Source of the DNA: Urophycis tenuis
Lineage: Eukaryota; Chordata; Actinopteri; Gadiformes; Phycidae
Length of the DNA stretch: 64,000 bases
NCBI GenBank assembly: GCA_036785325.1
Contig: JAXIVH010000181.1
Span: 257,448 to 321,447, forward strand
Reading direction: 5' to 3'
Position numbers and translations under genes: made by a program. Below, piece after piece: positions 32,020 through 45,694 of the stretch. Position 1 is the stretch's first letter. The number at the start of each line of letters is the position of its first letter. The notes beneath the pieces were generated by a model. That model was not told where the DNA came from and ran no database searches. It was given only the letters and a program-made list of their open reading frames with translations.

Positions 32020-32319
32020 GAAACCACTGTGAGCATTGTGTGCTCTCAATCTGAAAAGAAGATGGATCAAGTAGTTTGGTTTGGATTTTAACATAAATAA
32101 TGCACTTTCCATGTCAATCACTCTAAAGGCTGACTATGATCCAGAGGTGCCTCTGATGTTGCTTTCCCAGGCCATCCGTCTCCAGGTCATTTCTGACCTT
32201 GTGGAGCTGATGCCCATCTCTTCCACATCAGACTCTATGCTGCCTTCATTGAAGAGCAGCCCTGCAACCTTAAAATACAGGTTAGTGTTATTCCTATCCT
32301 TTTAATAGTTTTAAAATGC

Positions 32320-32660
32320 TTATGAGGACACAAACTAAGTTACTTTGCAGACCAGCACTCCACAGTATGTCGAATCCTGCTGACGGGGATTGTTCTTAGC
32401 TGGAATCCTCTCCTCTGGCTCTGTGAATGGGGTAATGAGGTCAATATTTGCAACAGTTTTGGTATTATTGTTACGAATACTAGCCAGACTAGCACATTTC
32501 CCCTGAAGCGCTGTGATTTTAAATGGACCCAGCAAATCGCCCTCCATTGTGCCTCCTTTTCGCTGCTGATCTTGGGTGCTTGGGGGGGGGTTTAGGAGAG
32601 GATCTCCAACCATAATGTTCCCATCGTATTTCACTCTTGCGCTGACTGACTTGCTGTTGT
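32320..32660 (-). pseudogene. Retroelement integrase C-terminal fragment
   Basis: The - strand frame encodes QQRKGGTMEGDLLGPFKI, GKCASLASI and VANIDLITPFTEPEERIP. This is the SH3-like C-terminal end of gypsy/GIN-type integrases. Upstream catalytic parts are absent. An open + strand frame at 32090-32280 next to it (MLLSQAIRLQVISDLVELM) has a donor-like end but is unrecognised. Confidence 0.55.
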
Positions 32661-32829
32661 TCTCCAGTTGTCCGTGTCCCCCAAGTGGTGTTATATTCTC
32701 ACCTATTTATCCCAAGTCATTAAGACCACGATCCCCTCGACTCCTGTACAAACAGGGCCGCTTACCTCATTCTTCCGTGGATGGGTGGCTTGTCTCCCTG
32801 CCAAACACTAAATAATGCAGACTATCCTG

Positions 32830-34380
32830 GTTTGCATTTTTTGGTCCTCAGTCCAAACATTGTGGGCTGGAGGTATTCATCCCATTGTTTGTGAGTTTGT
32901 TGCGAGATCTGAAATTACATTGTGTTACATAATATAACAGCAGGCATTTTTATGTCACTTATTTAGTCTGTAGCATTCATAAATCTGTATCATATCTGCC
33001 AATTCAACAATATGCAGCTTGCCTGTGGATGGTGTCGTTGTTGTAGGGTGGTATGGTGAGAAGCTAAGTTGAAGAGTCATTCCTACATTCCACTTTGCAG
33101 AAAATAGAAAAGTCAGCATTAAAGCATGCTAAAGCACCTGCTAAAAGGGTAATAAGGGGCTCACTGTTATCCATGAGTTGTTCTCTAAAATGTGGAAATA
33201 CTGAAGGATAGCTGCGCACTTTCTCCTGTGCATGTTGAATGTCACCTTGTGAAATGTCAGACAAATGGATTGACGTGTGACAAGCAGAATAGGTCGCTAT
33301 CCTGATTTCACAGACAGGTCATCTTTTATTGTACATTGCACCAGCTGTCGCCACCGGTACAGCAAAATCTTGGACGCTTGGTGTACTCTCAAGTCATTGA
33401 AATGATGATGACATGATTTCAGTGTAATAAAGACTTACAATGGGCCTCCGAGTCATTTCCCATGACCAGAGTTCTGACCGCTGGGTCGCTCTCCCTCGCT
33501 TTTGTTTTTGGTTCATCTTTTATTTGCCCCACTTTGGCATGTCGACGAACATTATTTTCTCAACGCCATTGCAACTAGTGGCAGCTTATGCAGGAGCCGC
33601 TAAAACCGCACAGCCACACCTGATAACACTGACAGGCCAAGGCAGCAACTCAAACGCATTGAATGAAAGAAAAAAAAAATTGGTATGGATTATTTTGACT
33701 CATTAGTCGGTATCGGCCCATTTGAAGATATGTGTACTCATAATCGGTATTGGTAATGAAAAAGTGGTATCGGTGCAACCCTTTTACAACCATGAGAGAC
33801 TTGAACTTTACTGGACCTGCCCCTCGAAGACTTGGGATTTGACTTGGACTTTACCTTAAAGACTTGAGACTTGACTTGGACTCTAGCTCAAATACACAAT
33901 CATCGTCAGATATCATTCAGCACTCCCCCCCCCATCCATGTGTAAGGCAAAAGTGTTGTGGGTTCAAATGACGACATCCACACAGTCTCCAGAGAAATGT
34001 TTCTTGATTCTGAAAGTGAAAAATTATCTTTGGAAGGGATCAGACAGTAGTAAGTAAGTCAGGCGTAAGTCCAAACCGCACAGCACTGAGACTGCACTGC
34101 TGTCTGACCAGTGATGTCCATATGCATGAGGACAATGTTGAGGATCCACTGAAGACAATGTCTCCCCATGTGTGGGATTCATGAGACTAGAAATGAGACG
34201 CTGTAGTTTTGTCCAATATATTATAATGGTTTTGTTCATTTAAGAAATGTTATATACGTAATAGTCATATAATGCTATATATATACACAACATTGGAAAA
34301 ATAAAATGGCCAAATTGAAGCTAAAATCAATCAATTTTTTTTGCAGCGAAGACTAATCCGAATTTAGAGCAGAAAAGGTC
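32830..34380. other. Intergenic stretch with short repeats
   Basis: No gene seen. 33785-33895 is a degenerate repeat of gacttgacttggact type that is common in fish genomes. Confidence 0.5.
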
Positions 34381-34384
34381 CACT

Positions 34385-34612
34385 GAGGGGAGGAACAATG
34401 TCTCCCTCTTGTGTTTACTACTGTCACTATAATTACTTCTGCCACTTTACAACTGTCCACCAATATTGCACTACTCATGTACATACTGCACCTTAATCGC
34501 TCCTTTGCACTTCTAGTTAGAACGGCAACTACTTCTACTTTCGTTGTCTCTGTACTTGTACTCTGCACAATGACAATAAAGTTGAATCAAATCTAAACTA
34601 ATCTAATCTTCA
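34385..34612 (+). mobile_element. Rex1-type LINE 3' untranslated end
   Basis: It contains gtctctgtacttgtactctg, cacaatgacaataaagttga and a terminal tandem of TCTAA-like units. The same end is at 55555-55655. No coding part is attached. Confidence 0.7.
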
Positions 34613-34989
34613 TGTAACATGAACTGACATGCAATAATAGACAGAAAGGTAGTTTATGATGGCCTGATAGTAAATAAGTTAATTATATATGAATTGTATG
34701 TGTGTACAACATTATATACTATGTGTTATATTTGTTCTTTTTTGTATGTTCTTTTTTTAATGTAATCTAATAATTTATTGAAGAGCTTTCCACCCACTTT
34801 TATTTAGCGTATATGACATATAGCTGGTCTAAGCTGCAAATCAAATACTACTATGATCAAGTCATGGTCAATGTCACCTATAAAATGTATGTGTGTGTTT
34901 CCACCATGAATTGATGCAAAAAAGGCACTAATTACCGCATAGAAATATTCCCCGGAATGCTTGATGTGGGGGTTTGGGGGACAAACCTC

Positions 34990-35080
34990 TCTTGAGAGAT
35001 ATCTATCTATCTATATCTATAGATATATATGTAGATCTATAGATAGATATCCATCCATATCTATCTATCTATCGCTTCTA
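34990..35080. repeat. Imperfect palindrome of TATC/GATA units
   Basis: atctatctatctatatct is followed by its complement around agatctatagatagatat and again by the direct form, so the segment can fold on itself. Confidence 0.75.
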
Positions 35081-36970
35081 GAGCATTTCTGAGTACCAGT
35101 GTTTGAGGCAATAGCAGAGGCATTATGTAGGTAGTGATTGACAGTGTGACCTGACTCAATAGTCAAGTCACTACTGAACTACTGACGTCATCAGTGGTTG
35201 TAAGCTAGTGGTGCATTCTTATCACTCGGCATATTTAGTCTAAGGTGTTGACCACGAGATAAGCCACAACAAATTGCACACGTCACACAGGTCGTTTACA
35301 GATTTTATTACTATTATTGGTTTGTTGTCGGATAAAAGCAGACAGATAAAGAGAAGCTTAATAATCAGAAATAGCGTGCAGCTTTTTGGAGGGTCTCGCC
35401 CCAGAGACAGACTATGATCTGAAACTGGCATGTGATTGCACACACACACACACCCGCACACACACACACACACACACCCACACAGACACACACACACAGA
35501 GACCCCTATCGTCATTAATGCTACATAATCACTGTCCAGAGAAGAAACAGTCACAGAAAACATGTCTTGCTGCATCAGGTTTTTTTTTTTTCTTATAACA
35601 ACCAACCGCCAAACACATTCATGACACAAGTTATTATTTTGAGGTAAGCTAGAGTTGGCTAGTGTATTGAGCAAAAATGAACATTTTACGAGTGTAGATA
35701 TATAGAGTCACGATTGTCGTCCTAGTCGACAGACTGCGTGGAGGTCACAACAATGTTCTCTTGATGCCCCGTCTATACCGTGACGTAGCTTTGGCATTAG
35801 GAGGTAAGATTGTAGCTTCCCCCCCTTGAGGGAAGACAGGTGGGTGGGGGGAGGGGGGTGGGGTGGGGGTATTTGAGGACATGAGGCATGGTTTATCTCA
35901 TAAACCATATGGAGAAGTTACTCACTAGGCCTTGGACCTACGACGGAGTATATAACGGACCACAAGTATTGCAGAGATTAGGTCCTCTATTTAAGAGTTA
36001 AAAACGTTGATGGATAACAGTTTCACAATAGTGCCTAAAAAAAATAACAAAACAAAATTTTAAGAAAAAAAGTACCCGCAGAAAGTATACGTGTACATTT
36101 TACGTCGTCGCGGACGTGGGAACCATCCGCGATGGAAACATCTACGACGAGATAAATTGTAATTTATTTTTATTTTTTTTACAATTTTTTTTTTTAAAGG
36201 TTCCCTTCTTTTACTTATAGTGGGGTCCACTGTGCAATCTTTTCAAATAACATGAGCTGAAGCTTTAGCTTATTCAAATATGAGGAAGGTGCCTTTTAGC
36301 AAGTATAGGCTGATATATATGTATATATATATATCATGATTACAGACGATGCCTCATGATTATATGAGAACATTCCATACTTAGCGTTTTTTTCTCTTCT
36401 AAAACATTGAAACAAAACCGAAAAAAAAAAAAAAAAACAGGACTTACAGTCGACATTAGAGCCGTCTCACAGTAGACTTGCAGGATTAAGAGTCTTCCAA
36501 GAGTCACTAGTATTGAGTTTCTGGATTCAGTCAGACTGAAATGTGAGGAGAGTACATTAGAAAATAGAACTAGAAAAAAACATTAGACTGCATACCACCT
36601 ACAAGATGGACGACAGGCAACAAAAATATACCTAGATATAGGATAAGATAATATTGCACTTCATACAATCCCAGAGGGGGAAATAAAGTACATGATTGGG
36701 GTTTTTTTTGTTTTTGTGTTAGCAATTACAAAAGAGTAAAAAAAACTTTTTCTGTTTTGGTTTAAAATGGCTGAAATGGCGCGAAACAATCATTTGACGA
36801 TAACAAAAAGGTGTACGTTTAAAAAAAAAAAAAAAAAAGATAAACAAAACCACCAAGTGATTCTTCAGTCTTTTTTCCACCATCTTTGGGATTACCTGAG
36901 ATGTGATCGGTCCCTCAGGGCGCTCTAGTCTCAATCGTTGGGAGATCAACAATACTGGCTGATTCATTGG

Positions 36971-37006
<36 letters not shown>

Positions 37007-37620
37007 GGCACGCACTCATTCACACACACACGTGGTGGGGTCAACGCCATATAGGCAGAATGGAGTAGGTCCTCTTCATCAACGACCTGGAGCGCTGACC
37101 TTCTTAAAACACCAAATTCCTAATAGATTTTTTTTTTGTTTGTTTCTTTTAAATCACCCAAATCACGCCTGACCAGCAGGATCCTATTCACCACCATCCG
37201 TCAAAACACCCTCTTCCTTGATAATGGTTAACACAAGAGGCATGAGGTGAAGCAAAAAACAGAAGGCGTAGCATAAAAGCTGGGCGAGGTATACTTAAAC
37301 TCTCAAACCCCCTCCCACCCCACCCCCCTTCCCCCCCTCTAAGAAACGTAGGCTTGTTAAGACCGTCTTGGAATGCACTATATATATAGAGATAGATATT
37401 GCCATTAATATAAGCAGGATTACTGTTGATAAGATTACAGTGGCCTCCTAACCACTAGAGGCACTACAGCAAGCTTTAGCACCCTTACTCTTGTTGGTTT
37501 TTCCCCCCCAAGTGTCAGCGAGCCCCGGCTGCCCCGGCTGATAGGGAGAGGAGGGCAGAGGGAGAGACACTCCGGCTTTTTTTTCCTATTTTGTTTGTTT
37601 GTTTTTCCGAAATTCCAAGC
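35081..37620. other. Intergenic or 3' UTR stretch downstream of hmbox1
   Basis: No coding region is recognised. CA arrays lie at about 35441-35498 and 36974-37003, with several A and T homopolymers. The - strand part below 37642 may be hmbox1 3' UTR. A - strand AATAAA candidate lies near 36170, but its use cannot be judged. Confidence 0.4.
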
Positions 37621-37641
37621 TCTCCTTGGGGAGGGGCGCTG

Positions 37642-40600
37642 TCACTCCTCGTCCACGGTGTCCATTTTGGATTCCTGATCTTTCATTTGTTCTGGGAGCT
37701 GAGGGGCGGGGCTAGGGAGTGATGCACCCTCAGTGGCAGCCAATGAGGTAGAGTCTTGTTGATCGGCATTTCGCTGGGAAGACAGCTCGTCCTTTGGGGG
37801 GGGGGGGGGGGGGGGGGGGGAAAGAGAAGCGTAAACGTGTGAAAAACGGCAGCATGGACTCAAAGTTAAACCAAAAATGTCGCTGCTATGATACATCGAT
37901 GTATCTGCTGCCGTGTGATGCAACAGCTTTGCAAGAATCAACCAATCACTCTGGCTTGAAAATGGAACCTACAGATGGACAAAAACCCAGGTCAACACAT
38001 TGGCAATAAAACATCTTGAATCGCGAACAGAGATCCGTAATTCATTTAATGTTAAAAGCACTCGTCTCAGTCTCGGAGGCCGCGGCGTCTGTAGGCGAGG
38101 GGCGGGGCTACGTGATTGACTGCCACGGTCAACCAATTCACTTCTCACAACACGACCGCGACGGGAGTGTCCGGTGACGTCAGCCTCCACATTAAAAATG
38201 ATTGAAAATACACGCCACTTTAAATACACTACACTATAGACTTCCATCATCTACCGAAATTAATATAATACATCTATTTAATCAAACTGGCAGGTCTGTG
38301 TGCAGACTGAGGGCACTGTAAGACTGCACATGTTATTCACAACCGATCAGGACAAATCCTCCATCGATAAAGACAACGTGGAAAAGCAGCTGACGGATTA
38401 CAAATGTGAAATACATGTGAATGATCAGTTCAGGCACCATTCAATTTAGCAGAACAGCAAAAACGCAATACAGTGCCGACAGGGAGAACACTTTGCGAGA
38501 GCGCGAGTGGTGCGGTATGACAGCGGCTGTTGACGCATTGGTTTGTGTTTGAATTTAAATTTTGGGGGCAATGCTGTTGCATCACTCGTTCTGCAGCTCC
38601 ATCCTCCCATACATTTTGTCTGTTGAAGAAGGAGTTGCAGGATTGTTGCTGTTGTTAAGTACGTCAGGAATTAAAACTTGTGTTGTAGATATTCAGTTGG
38701 TAGAGCTAACTCATACAGTTAGTAGTCACTTTCTTCTGTATGAGCTAACTCATACAGTTAGTAGTCACTCTCTGCTGTATGAGCTAACTCATACAGTTAG
38801 TAGTCACTCTCTGCTGTATGAGCTAACTCATACAGTTAGCAGTCAGTCTCTGCTGTATGAGCTAACTCATACAGTTAGCAGTCACTCTCTGCTGTATGAG
38901 CTAACTCATACAGTTAGTAGTCACTCTCTGCTGTATGAGCTAATTCATACAGTTAGTAGTCACTCTCTGCTGTATGAGCTAACTCATACAGTTTGTAGTC
39001 ACTCTCTGCTGTATGAGCTAACTCATACAGTTAGTAGTCACTCTCTGCTGTATGAGCTAACTCATACAGTTAGTAGTCACTCTCTGCTGTATGAGCTAAC
39101 TCATACAGTTAGTAGTCACTCTCTGCTGTATGAGCTAACTCATACAGTTAGTAGTCACTCTCTGCTGTATGAGCTAACTCATACAGTTAGTAGTCACTCT
39201 CTGCTGTATGAGCTAACTCATACAGTTAGTAGTCACTCTCTGCTGTATGAGCTAACTCATACAGTTAGCAGTCAGTCTCTGCTGTCGTTGCTGTTGCTGT
39301 TGAACAATAGGACTGCAAGAGGCCACCCAAGCTTTGCTTTGTAACTTGGCACTTAGTCAGAGATGTTGTATACTAGCAATGGTTAACCTAGCAATTAAAA
39401 TGCTTGAAACTTGTTCTGGTGACTTTCTTACTGTATTAGCAGCAATGAAATGATTCACCCTCTTCTGACAAATGTACTCTCTGTAAGTCGCTGTGGATAA
39501 AAGCATCTGCTAAATGGCCTAAATGTAAATGTAAATGAAATGCACTTTTCCCAACAGGACGATCTAATTATAAAAAGGCTCCATAGCTTTCTATCAAAGA
39601 TTCGAGGTCACCCATAAAAGACGGAATCAAAACCTGTGGATTGTCCTGTGAGTTTGTGGGCATGATTAGAGAAAGCTTCCCGGCCAGGGCGATTCGTATG
39701 CGCTAACCTTGGTTGGACAAAACAAAGCGACAGCTACAGGATCTACTGAAAACTTGTTTGGGGTAAAGTGGTTATATTGATGAACTGATTTACATCGCGA
39801 CATAGATAATGTCAACGATTAACCTGGGGTTGTTACTAACTGGCCAAATCCTTTAAACGACCAAGTAAACAAGCATTTCTGGACGAGAACTTCCACCCAG
39901 GAGACTCCAAAACGTTGTAAAAGGTTTTAACCACTGCATTCCAGAGGTGGCAGGTGTGCATGTCACACCCGCTTGCGCAAGGGTGTGCAGCCAACTGCAA
40001 ACTACCTCTCTTTAAAAGCCCTCGGTAGCAGACTCGTATTTTACATGGAATTTCCTTGTCTCCAACATTTTGGTCAAAAATAACCGAAATATTCACACCC
40101 AATAAAACAGAACGGTTCCCAACTGACAATATGTCGTGGTTAAATAGCAAGTACCCTTTACAGGTATAATATGTCATTTCTGCTGCTCGCTGTCTCTCTC
40201 CATCAAAACAATAAGATAATAGTTTGATGACCTTGTGAAGCGGTGCGGGAACACGGGGGTTGTCTTCACCACCGCCGCCGGTGAAAATCAATCTGACGTG
40301 ACTCAGGCGGATATCATTTTCACGGTTCAAGTTAATGTATTAAACTTTTATTGCGGTCAGCCACGTTTATATTCACGTTTTCGTCATTTCATTCTCGCGA
40401 AAAACCGCGGCAAAGCGACAAAACGCACGCCGACCTTACCGCCCCGGATGTGTCGCCCATCCAAACGGCGGCCGATAAAATCCCGACGTCACCGTACTCG
40501 TCGCAGAGTTTTCCCCGCAGAATTTGATTCTATTTGAGGCGGCAGCTGATCAAGTGTACATTGTATTTTTTTTTTTTTCCAAGTGAGAAAGATATTGGAT

Positions 40601-43600
40601 ATTCACGCTCTGAATTACAGCAATCCGACGAGGGGAACCAAAGACGCCAGAGGCGCTATGGGTGGCGCGTGTCTGGCGGGGCGTGTGCTGGCCCAGAGGA
40701 CGGCGCGGCCGCGGTCCTCTCCACAGAGCCACGGCTCGCTCCGTGTTTCTACACAACAGGCCAATTACAAAAAGTACTCCTGTCCTAAACAATAGCCCAA
40801 CTAAACTGCGATTAATCAGGGAGACGTCTCGGGTTTCGAAATGTTCCCAACGGATAGCGATCGCTGTGGAGCAGTGCATCCTGCCGGCTCTGAGTGTGTG
40901 GAAGAACTGAGTGGCCAATGGAGGTCTAGTGAGGGTGTAGCACACCCACACTAGACCTGGGTGGGTGTAGTGAGGGTGTAGCACACCCACACTAGACCTG
41001 GGTGGGTGTAGTGAGGGTGTAGCACACCCACACTAGACCTGGGTGGGTGTAGTGAGGGTGTAGCACACCCACACTAGACCTGGGTGGGTGTAGTGAGGGT
41101 GTAGCACACCCACAGTAGACCTGGGTGGGTCTAGTGAGGGTGTAGCACACCCACACTAGACCTGGGTGGGTGTAGTGAGGGTGTAGCACACCCACACTAG
41201 ACCTGGGTGGGTGTAGTGAGGGTGTAGCACACCCACACTAGACCTGGGGGGGTGTAGTGAGGGTGTAGCACACCCACACTAGACCTGGGTGGGTGTAGTG
41301 AGGGTGTAGCACACCCACACTAGACCTGGGTGGGTGTAGTGAGGGTGTAGCACACCCACACTAGACCTGGGTGGGTGTAGTGAGGGTGTAGCACACCCTC
41401 ACTAGACCTGGGTGGGTGTAGTGAGGGTGTAGCACACCCACACTAGACCTGGGGGGGTGTAGTGAGGGTGTAGCACACCCACACTAGACCTGGGTGGGTT
41501 TAGTGAGGGTGTAGCACACCCACACTAGACCTGGGTGGGTGTAGTGAGGGTGTAGCACACCCACACTAGACCTGGGGGGGTGTAGTGAGGGTGTAGCACA
41601 CCCACACTAGACCTGGGTGGGTGTAGTGAGGGTGTAGCACACCCACACTAGACCTGGGTGGGTGTAGTGAGGGTGTAGCACACCCACACTAGACCTGGGT
41701 GGGTGTAGTGAGGGTGTAGCACACCCACACTAGACCTGGGTGGGTGTAGTGAGGGTGTAGCACACCCACACTAGACCTGGGTGGGTGTAGTGAGGGTGTA
41801 GCACACCCACACTAGACCTGGGTGGGTGTAGTGAGGGTGTAGCACACCCACACTAGACCTGGGGGGGTGTAGTGAGGGTGTAGCACACCCACACTAGACC
41901 TGGGTGGGTGTAGTGAGGGTGTAGCACACCCACACTAGACCTGGGTGTGTGTAGTGAGGGTGTAGCACACCCACACTAGACCTGGGTGGGTGTAGTGAGG
42001 GTGTAGCACACCCTCACTAGACCTGGGTGGGTGTAGTGAGGGTGTAGCACACCCACACTAGACCTGGGGGGGTGTAGTGAGGGTGTAGCACACCCACACT
42101 AGACCTGGGTGGGTGTAGTGAGGGTGTAGCACACCCACACTAGACCTGGGTGGGTGTAGTGAGGGTGTAGCACACCCACACTAGACCTGGGGGGGTGTAG
42201 TGAGGGTGTAGCACACCCACACTAGACCTGGGTGGGTGTAGTGAGGGTGTAGCACACCCACACTAGACCTGGGTGGGTGTAGTGAGGGTGTAGCACACCC
42301 ACACTAGACCTGGGTGGGTGGGTGTGTGTATGTAATACAGCTTCAACTGACCTACCATGTGTACATTGATGGGAAAAAAAAAAGTCTACTAGACAGGGTA
42401 CTCGAGTACTCGAAGAGATTTACACCGTCTATTTGAATCGAGGTGTTGAGGTATTTCTTGCATACCCAATACCGATTTGTTAACTTCGGGTTGATTCTAT
42501 TAATTAGTTTGCCTGGCTGTCTTCTCTGCAAGGAAAAGCCAACGGCACATCCTTCCTCCCGCGTGTGGCCACGTTCAGACAGACAATGTGTTGTGCACCA
42601 CTCTACAATTACAGTGTTCCTTTTTAAATAGTAAAAAAAAAAAGTAAATGTATGGGAAACACATTGGTGGCAGACAGCAACTTGGACGAAAAATGAAATA
42701 ATAGCTAAAAGCCCAAGTAAGATCCACGTGAAACACATAGATCTCACGTTGGCTCGCATGAGCAACTTGTAAGAGTAGCACATCACGACAAGCAAATCGA
42801 TGTTGAAATTGGATTACCGTTGGTGTTGGAATGTTGGAAACAATTGGGATAATACAAGTAACACAACTCAAAATACAAATAGCACGGGTGTAGTCGGGTT
42901 TTTTTTCAGATACATGAATGAGTCACAACAAATGATCTTGGTTGAATGCCAACCGGCAGCAGACAAAGTCCGAGTGAACGCAGCGTGCGGGCGGCTCTGG
43001 CCGGGCCTACCTGCTCTGAGAAGCGTTGCTGGATATGCTCACTGTAGTCCTGCGCCTCCGCCTCCTCTCCGTTGGAGTGGCAGCTGGGGCTGGCCACCTC
43101 GATCCCGTGGCTCTCCAGGATAGCAGCCTCTGGGAGAGCGGAAAGGGAAAAGAGAACGTCACACCCCAACAGACGGGCGTCCTGTTTTGTCAGCACGCCT
43201 CCCGGGCCAGTGGTGCCGAGGAGGAGTGCGGATGTGTGGCCTCCTCACCTATGTTGGCTCTCCTCTTCATCTCCTTGCGGCGGTTGGCGAACCAGTTGTA
43301 CACCTTCAACGCCGTCACGCGCTCAAACTCGGACAGCTTGCAGCCTTGTGTGGGGGGAAACCAACAGGACAACGACCACGTGAGAGGGATGTGATCCGAT
43401 ACCCCGTTGTTGGATGGATTTCATGAAAATGAAATCATATCATTGGAAGGGATGTTTACACGTATGCCATCCGTTCTGGACGCCCAATAGAGGGAGCAAA
43501 ATCTCTTGCTGGCTCTGGCCGAGTCCAAAAGTCTGCCAGTGAGACTCTGTGGCACTTGACTCAATTACTGGCATAACACATCTTGTATCGGTGCACTGGG

Positions 43601-45639
43601 GCGATTCTAGTTTTAATTGGAATCTAAATAGTTTTCATAAAGTGGAAACGACTTGCACCTAGTGCGTTATTAACTAAAATCAACAAATAAATCCATGCCT
43701 TTATAAATCTCTCATGGTGACAGTCCTAGGAGCCCTGTTGTGTCCTTTGACATCTCGAAACAGAAGAGATCAGAACAGACGTGAGAGAATGAGAACAGAG
43801 AACAGACAGGCTACTGGTATTGCCTCCTCGCAACATAGCCCACAATGGTTGCATGGCTACTCTCAAAAGTAATAGGCCCAATTAAGATCCTAGGAAGCTA
43901 AAAGAGTGGGTGTGCGTAGTTGTTTGGAGAACCTGGCCCACAGGGTGTCAGCACTTTGATAAGTTTTTAATTAATTAATTAATTCAGAGTTATATCTTTT
44001 TGGGGGGTTTTGACCAGACAGTGTCATAACCTCTGGGTGGCGTTTACAGCCCGACACTCAATTAGCTGCTGTCAAATGGACACCTTCGGCTCGCCTTTAT
44101 ATAATGAGCTGGGCGTAGTTTGATAATGGAGGTTTCTGCATCAAGTAGAAAAGCTTTAAATGGATGGGGGACGGTGGTGCATTCAGCCACTGGCAATGCA
44201 TCCAACATGATGAACGCAAATGTGATCATTTCCATGGATTGTGTGAACCATTGCACCGTTTCCCCCCCTCGCACCTTTGGACAGCAGTTTGCGTTGGCAG
44301 CCTTAACAAAATAAGAGCCCATGTTGATGCTTACTGCGACAACACCACTACACTACAGACAGGAAACACATTGTCACTGTCTGCCAATTGTTTGTTATAA
44401 GAAACATTTAGTGAAGCAATGCAGACGACAAAAATCAACCAAATGATTTGTATTTGAGGAAATAACAGTCTGACAGTCTAATCTACTGAGACTTTTCTGT
44501 TTCGTGGAGGACAAAACACTTGTTGTTTGATTAGGCTAGAGGACAAGTCAGATACTAGTTGGTGGCACTAGGGGATGTTGACGAGCTAACAAACTGCATT
44601 TTATTTTAACTGGATTGCTGCTTGGGACACCTCTGCAGCATCCTCTTCTGGCTTGCTACCATCATAACATACATCACAACTGTAACAAAAATACTCCACT
44701 ACACTTGACACCAACAAAGGGGAATTGGCACCGACATTTGAAATTCACCTTTCACCCTCTTCTTTGGCCACACAGTTCATGGCTTCCATATTGTTGGGTC
44801 TTTGCATTTTCGACAAACTGCACAAGACACACACACACACCACTTTTGTTGTCTATACATACAAATTCGGGTCGCTGAATGTTCTGAATCGGCGGCAACG
44901 GTTCTCGTGACCAACTTAAATTGGATCAGAATGTATTTATTCATAATCCAATCACTTTGTATCTGCAGGCTAATGCAAAGGCCAACGGAGTGACCGACGT
45001 CGTGGCGTCTCGGTGTCACGGCCACGTCAGGAAGCCTCTGAGAACCCTGCTCGGCCTGACAGAAGACAGCGCACGATAAACCGCCCCTCGCGTACGTCTG
45101 TACGAGCACTTGCACAATCTCTTGGGGGGCCCCGTGTGTCCCAGTAAGGGACCTTCAGTACTAAAAGAGATTTTTTGGAAATGCGTTGGGGAGGCAACGC
45201 GGGCTAATGAGGCAGAGTTTAAAAAACGGGGCCTCTGCAGCCACTCCCTGCGCACGTCCAACGGAAATCCACCCAGAGGTGCCTTTTGTACCTGGTTTCT
45301 GGATGACAGAGTTGCATGCATTCGCAATCTCCTCTCGCTTTGCCTCGTCGGGATACTGGTTCTCGATGAAGAAACTGAATAAATGGGCGAACATGGACAA
45401 AAAAAAAAAAAAGCACATTTAGACGCACACGGAGAAATGAATACACGACATATAAATAGACGGATCCTCATCCCCGGGTCTGTATCCTTTCTTTAGGCAC
45501 TACTCTCATATTTTGACTCGCCCTGTGTACTACCGTCATCATTTCTACACAACCAAGGAGGATCAATTTCTCCTCCCTCTCCTCCTTCCTTTACTGGACT
45601 TGCTGTATCTATCTAGGGCCCCGCCCCTCCGCCGCCACC

Positions 45640-45694
<55 letters not shown>

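Noticed and set aside
35240..35674. 144-codon frame on the - strand
   Set aside because: Its middle is a (TG)n repeat; no motif and no splice support.
38562..39344. 260-codon open frame with a 13-residue repeat
   Set aside because: It is the translation of a 39-bp minisatellite in an intron of a gene on the other strand. Open only because the unit is a multiple of three.
40926..42322. CRISPR-like regular array
   Set aside because: Units are contiguous and homogeneous with no unique spacers, and the context is a vertebrate intron. It is a minisatellite.
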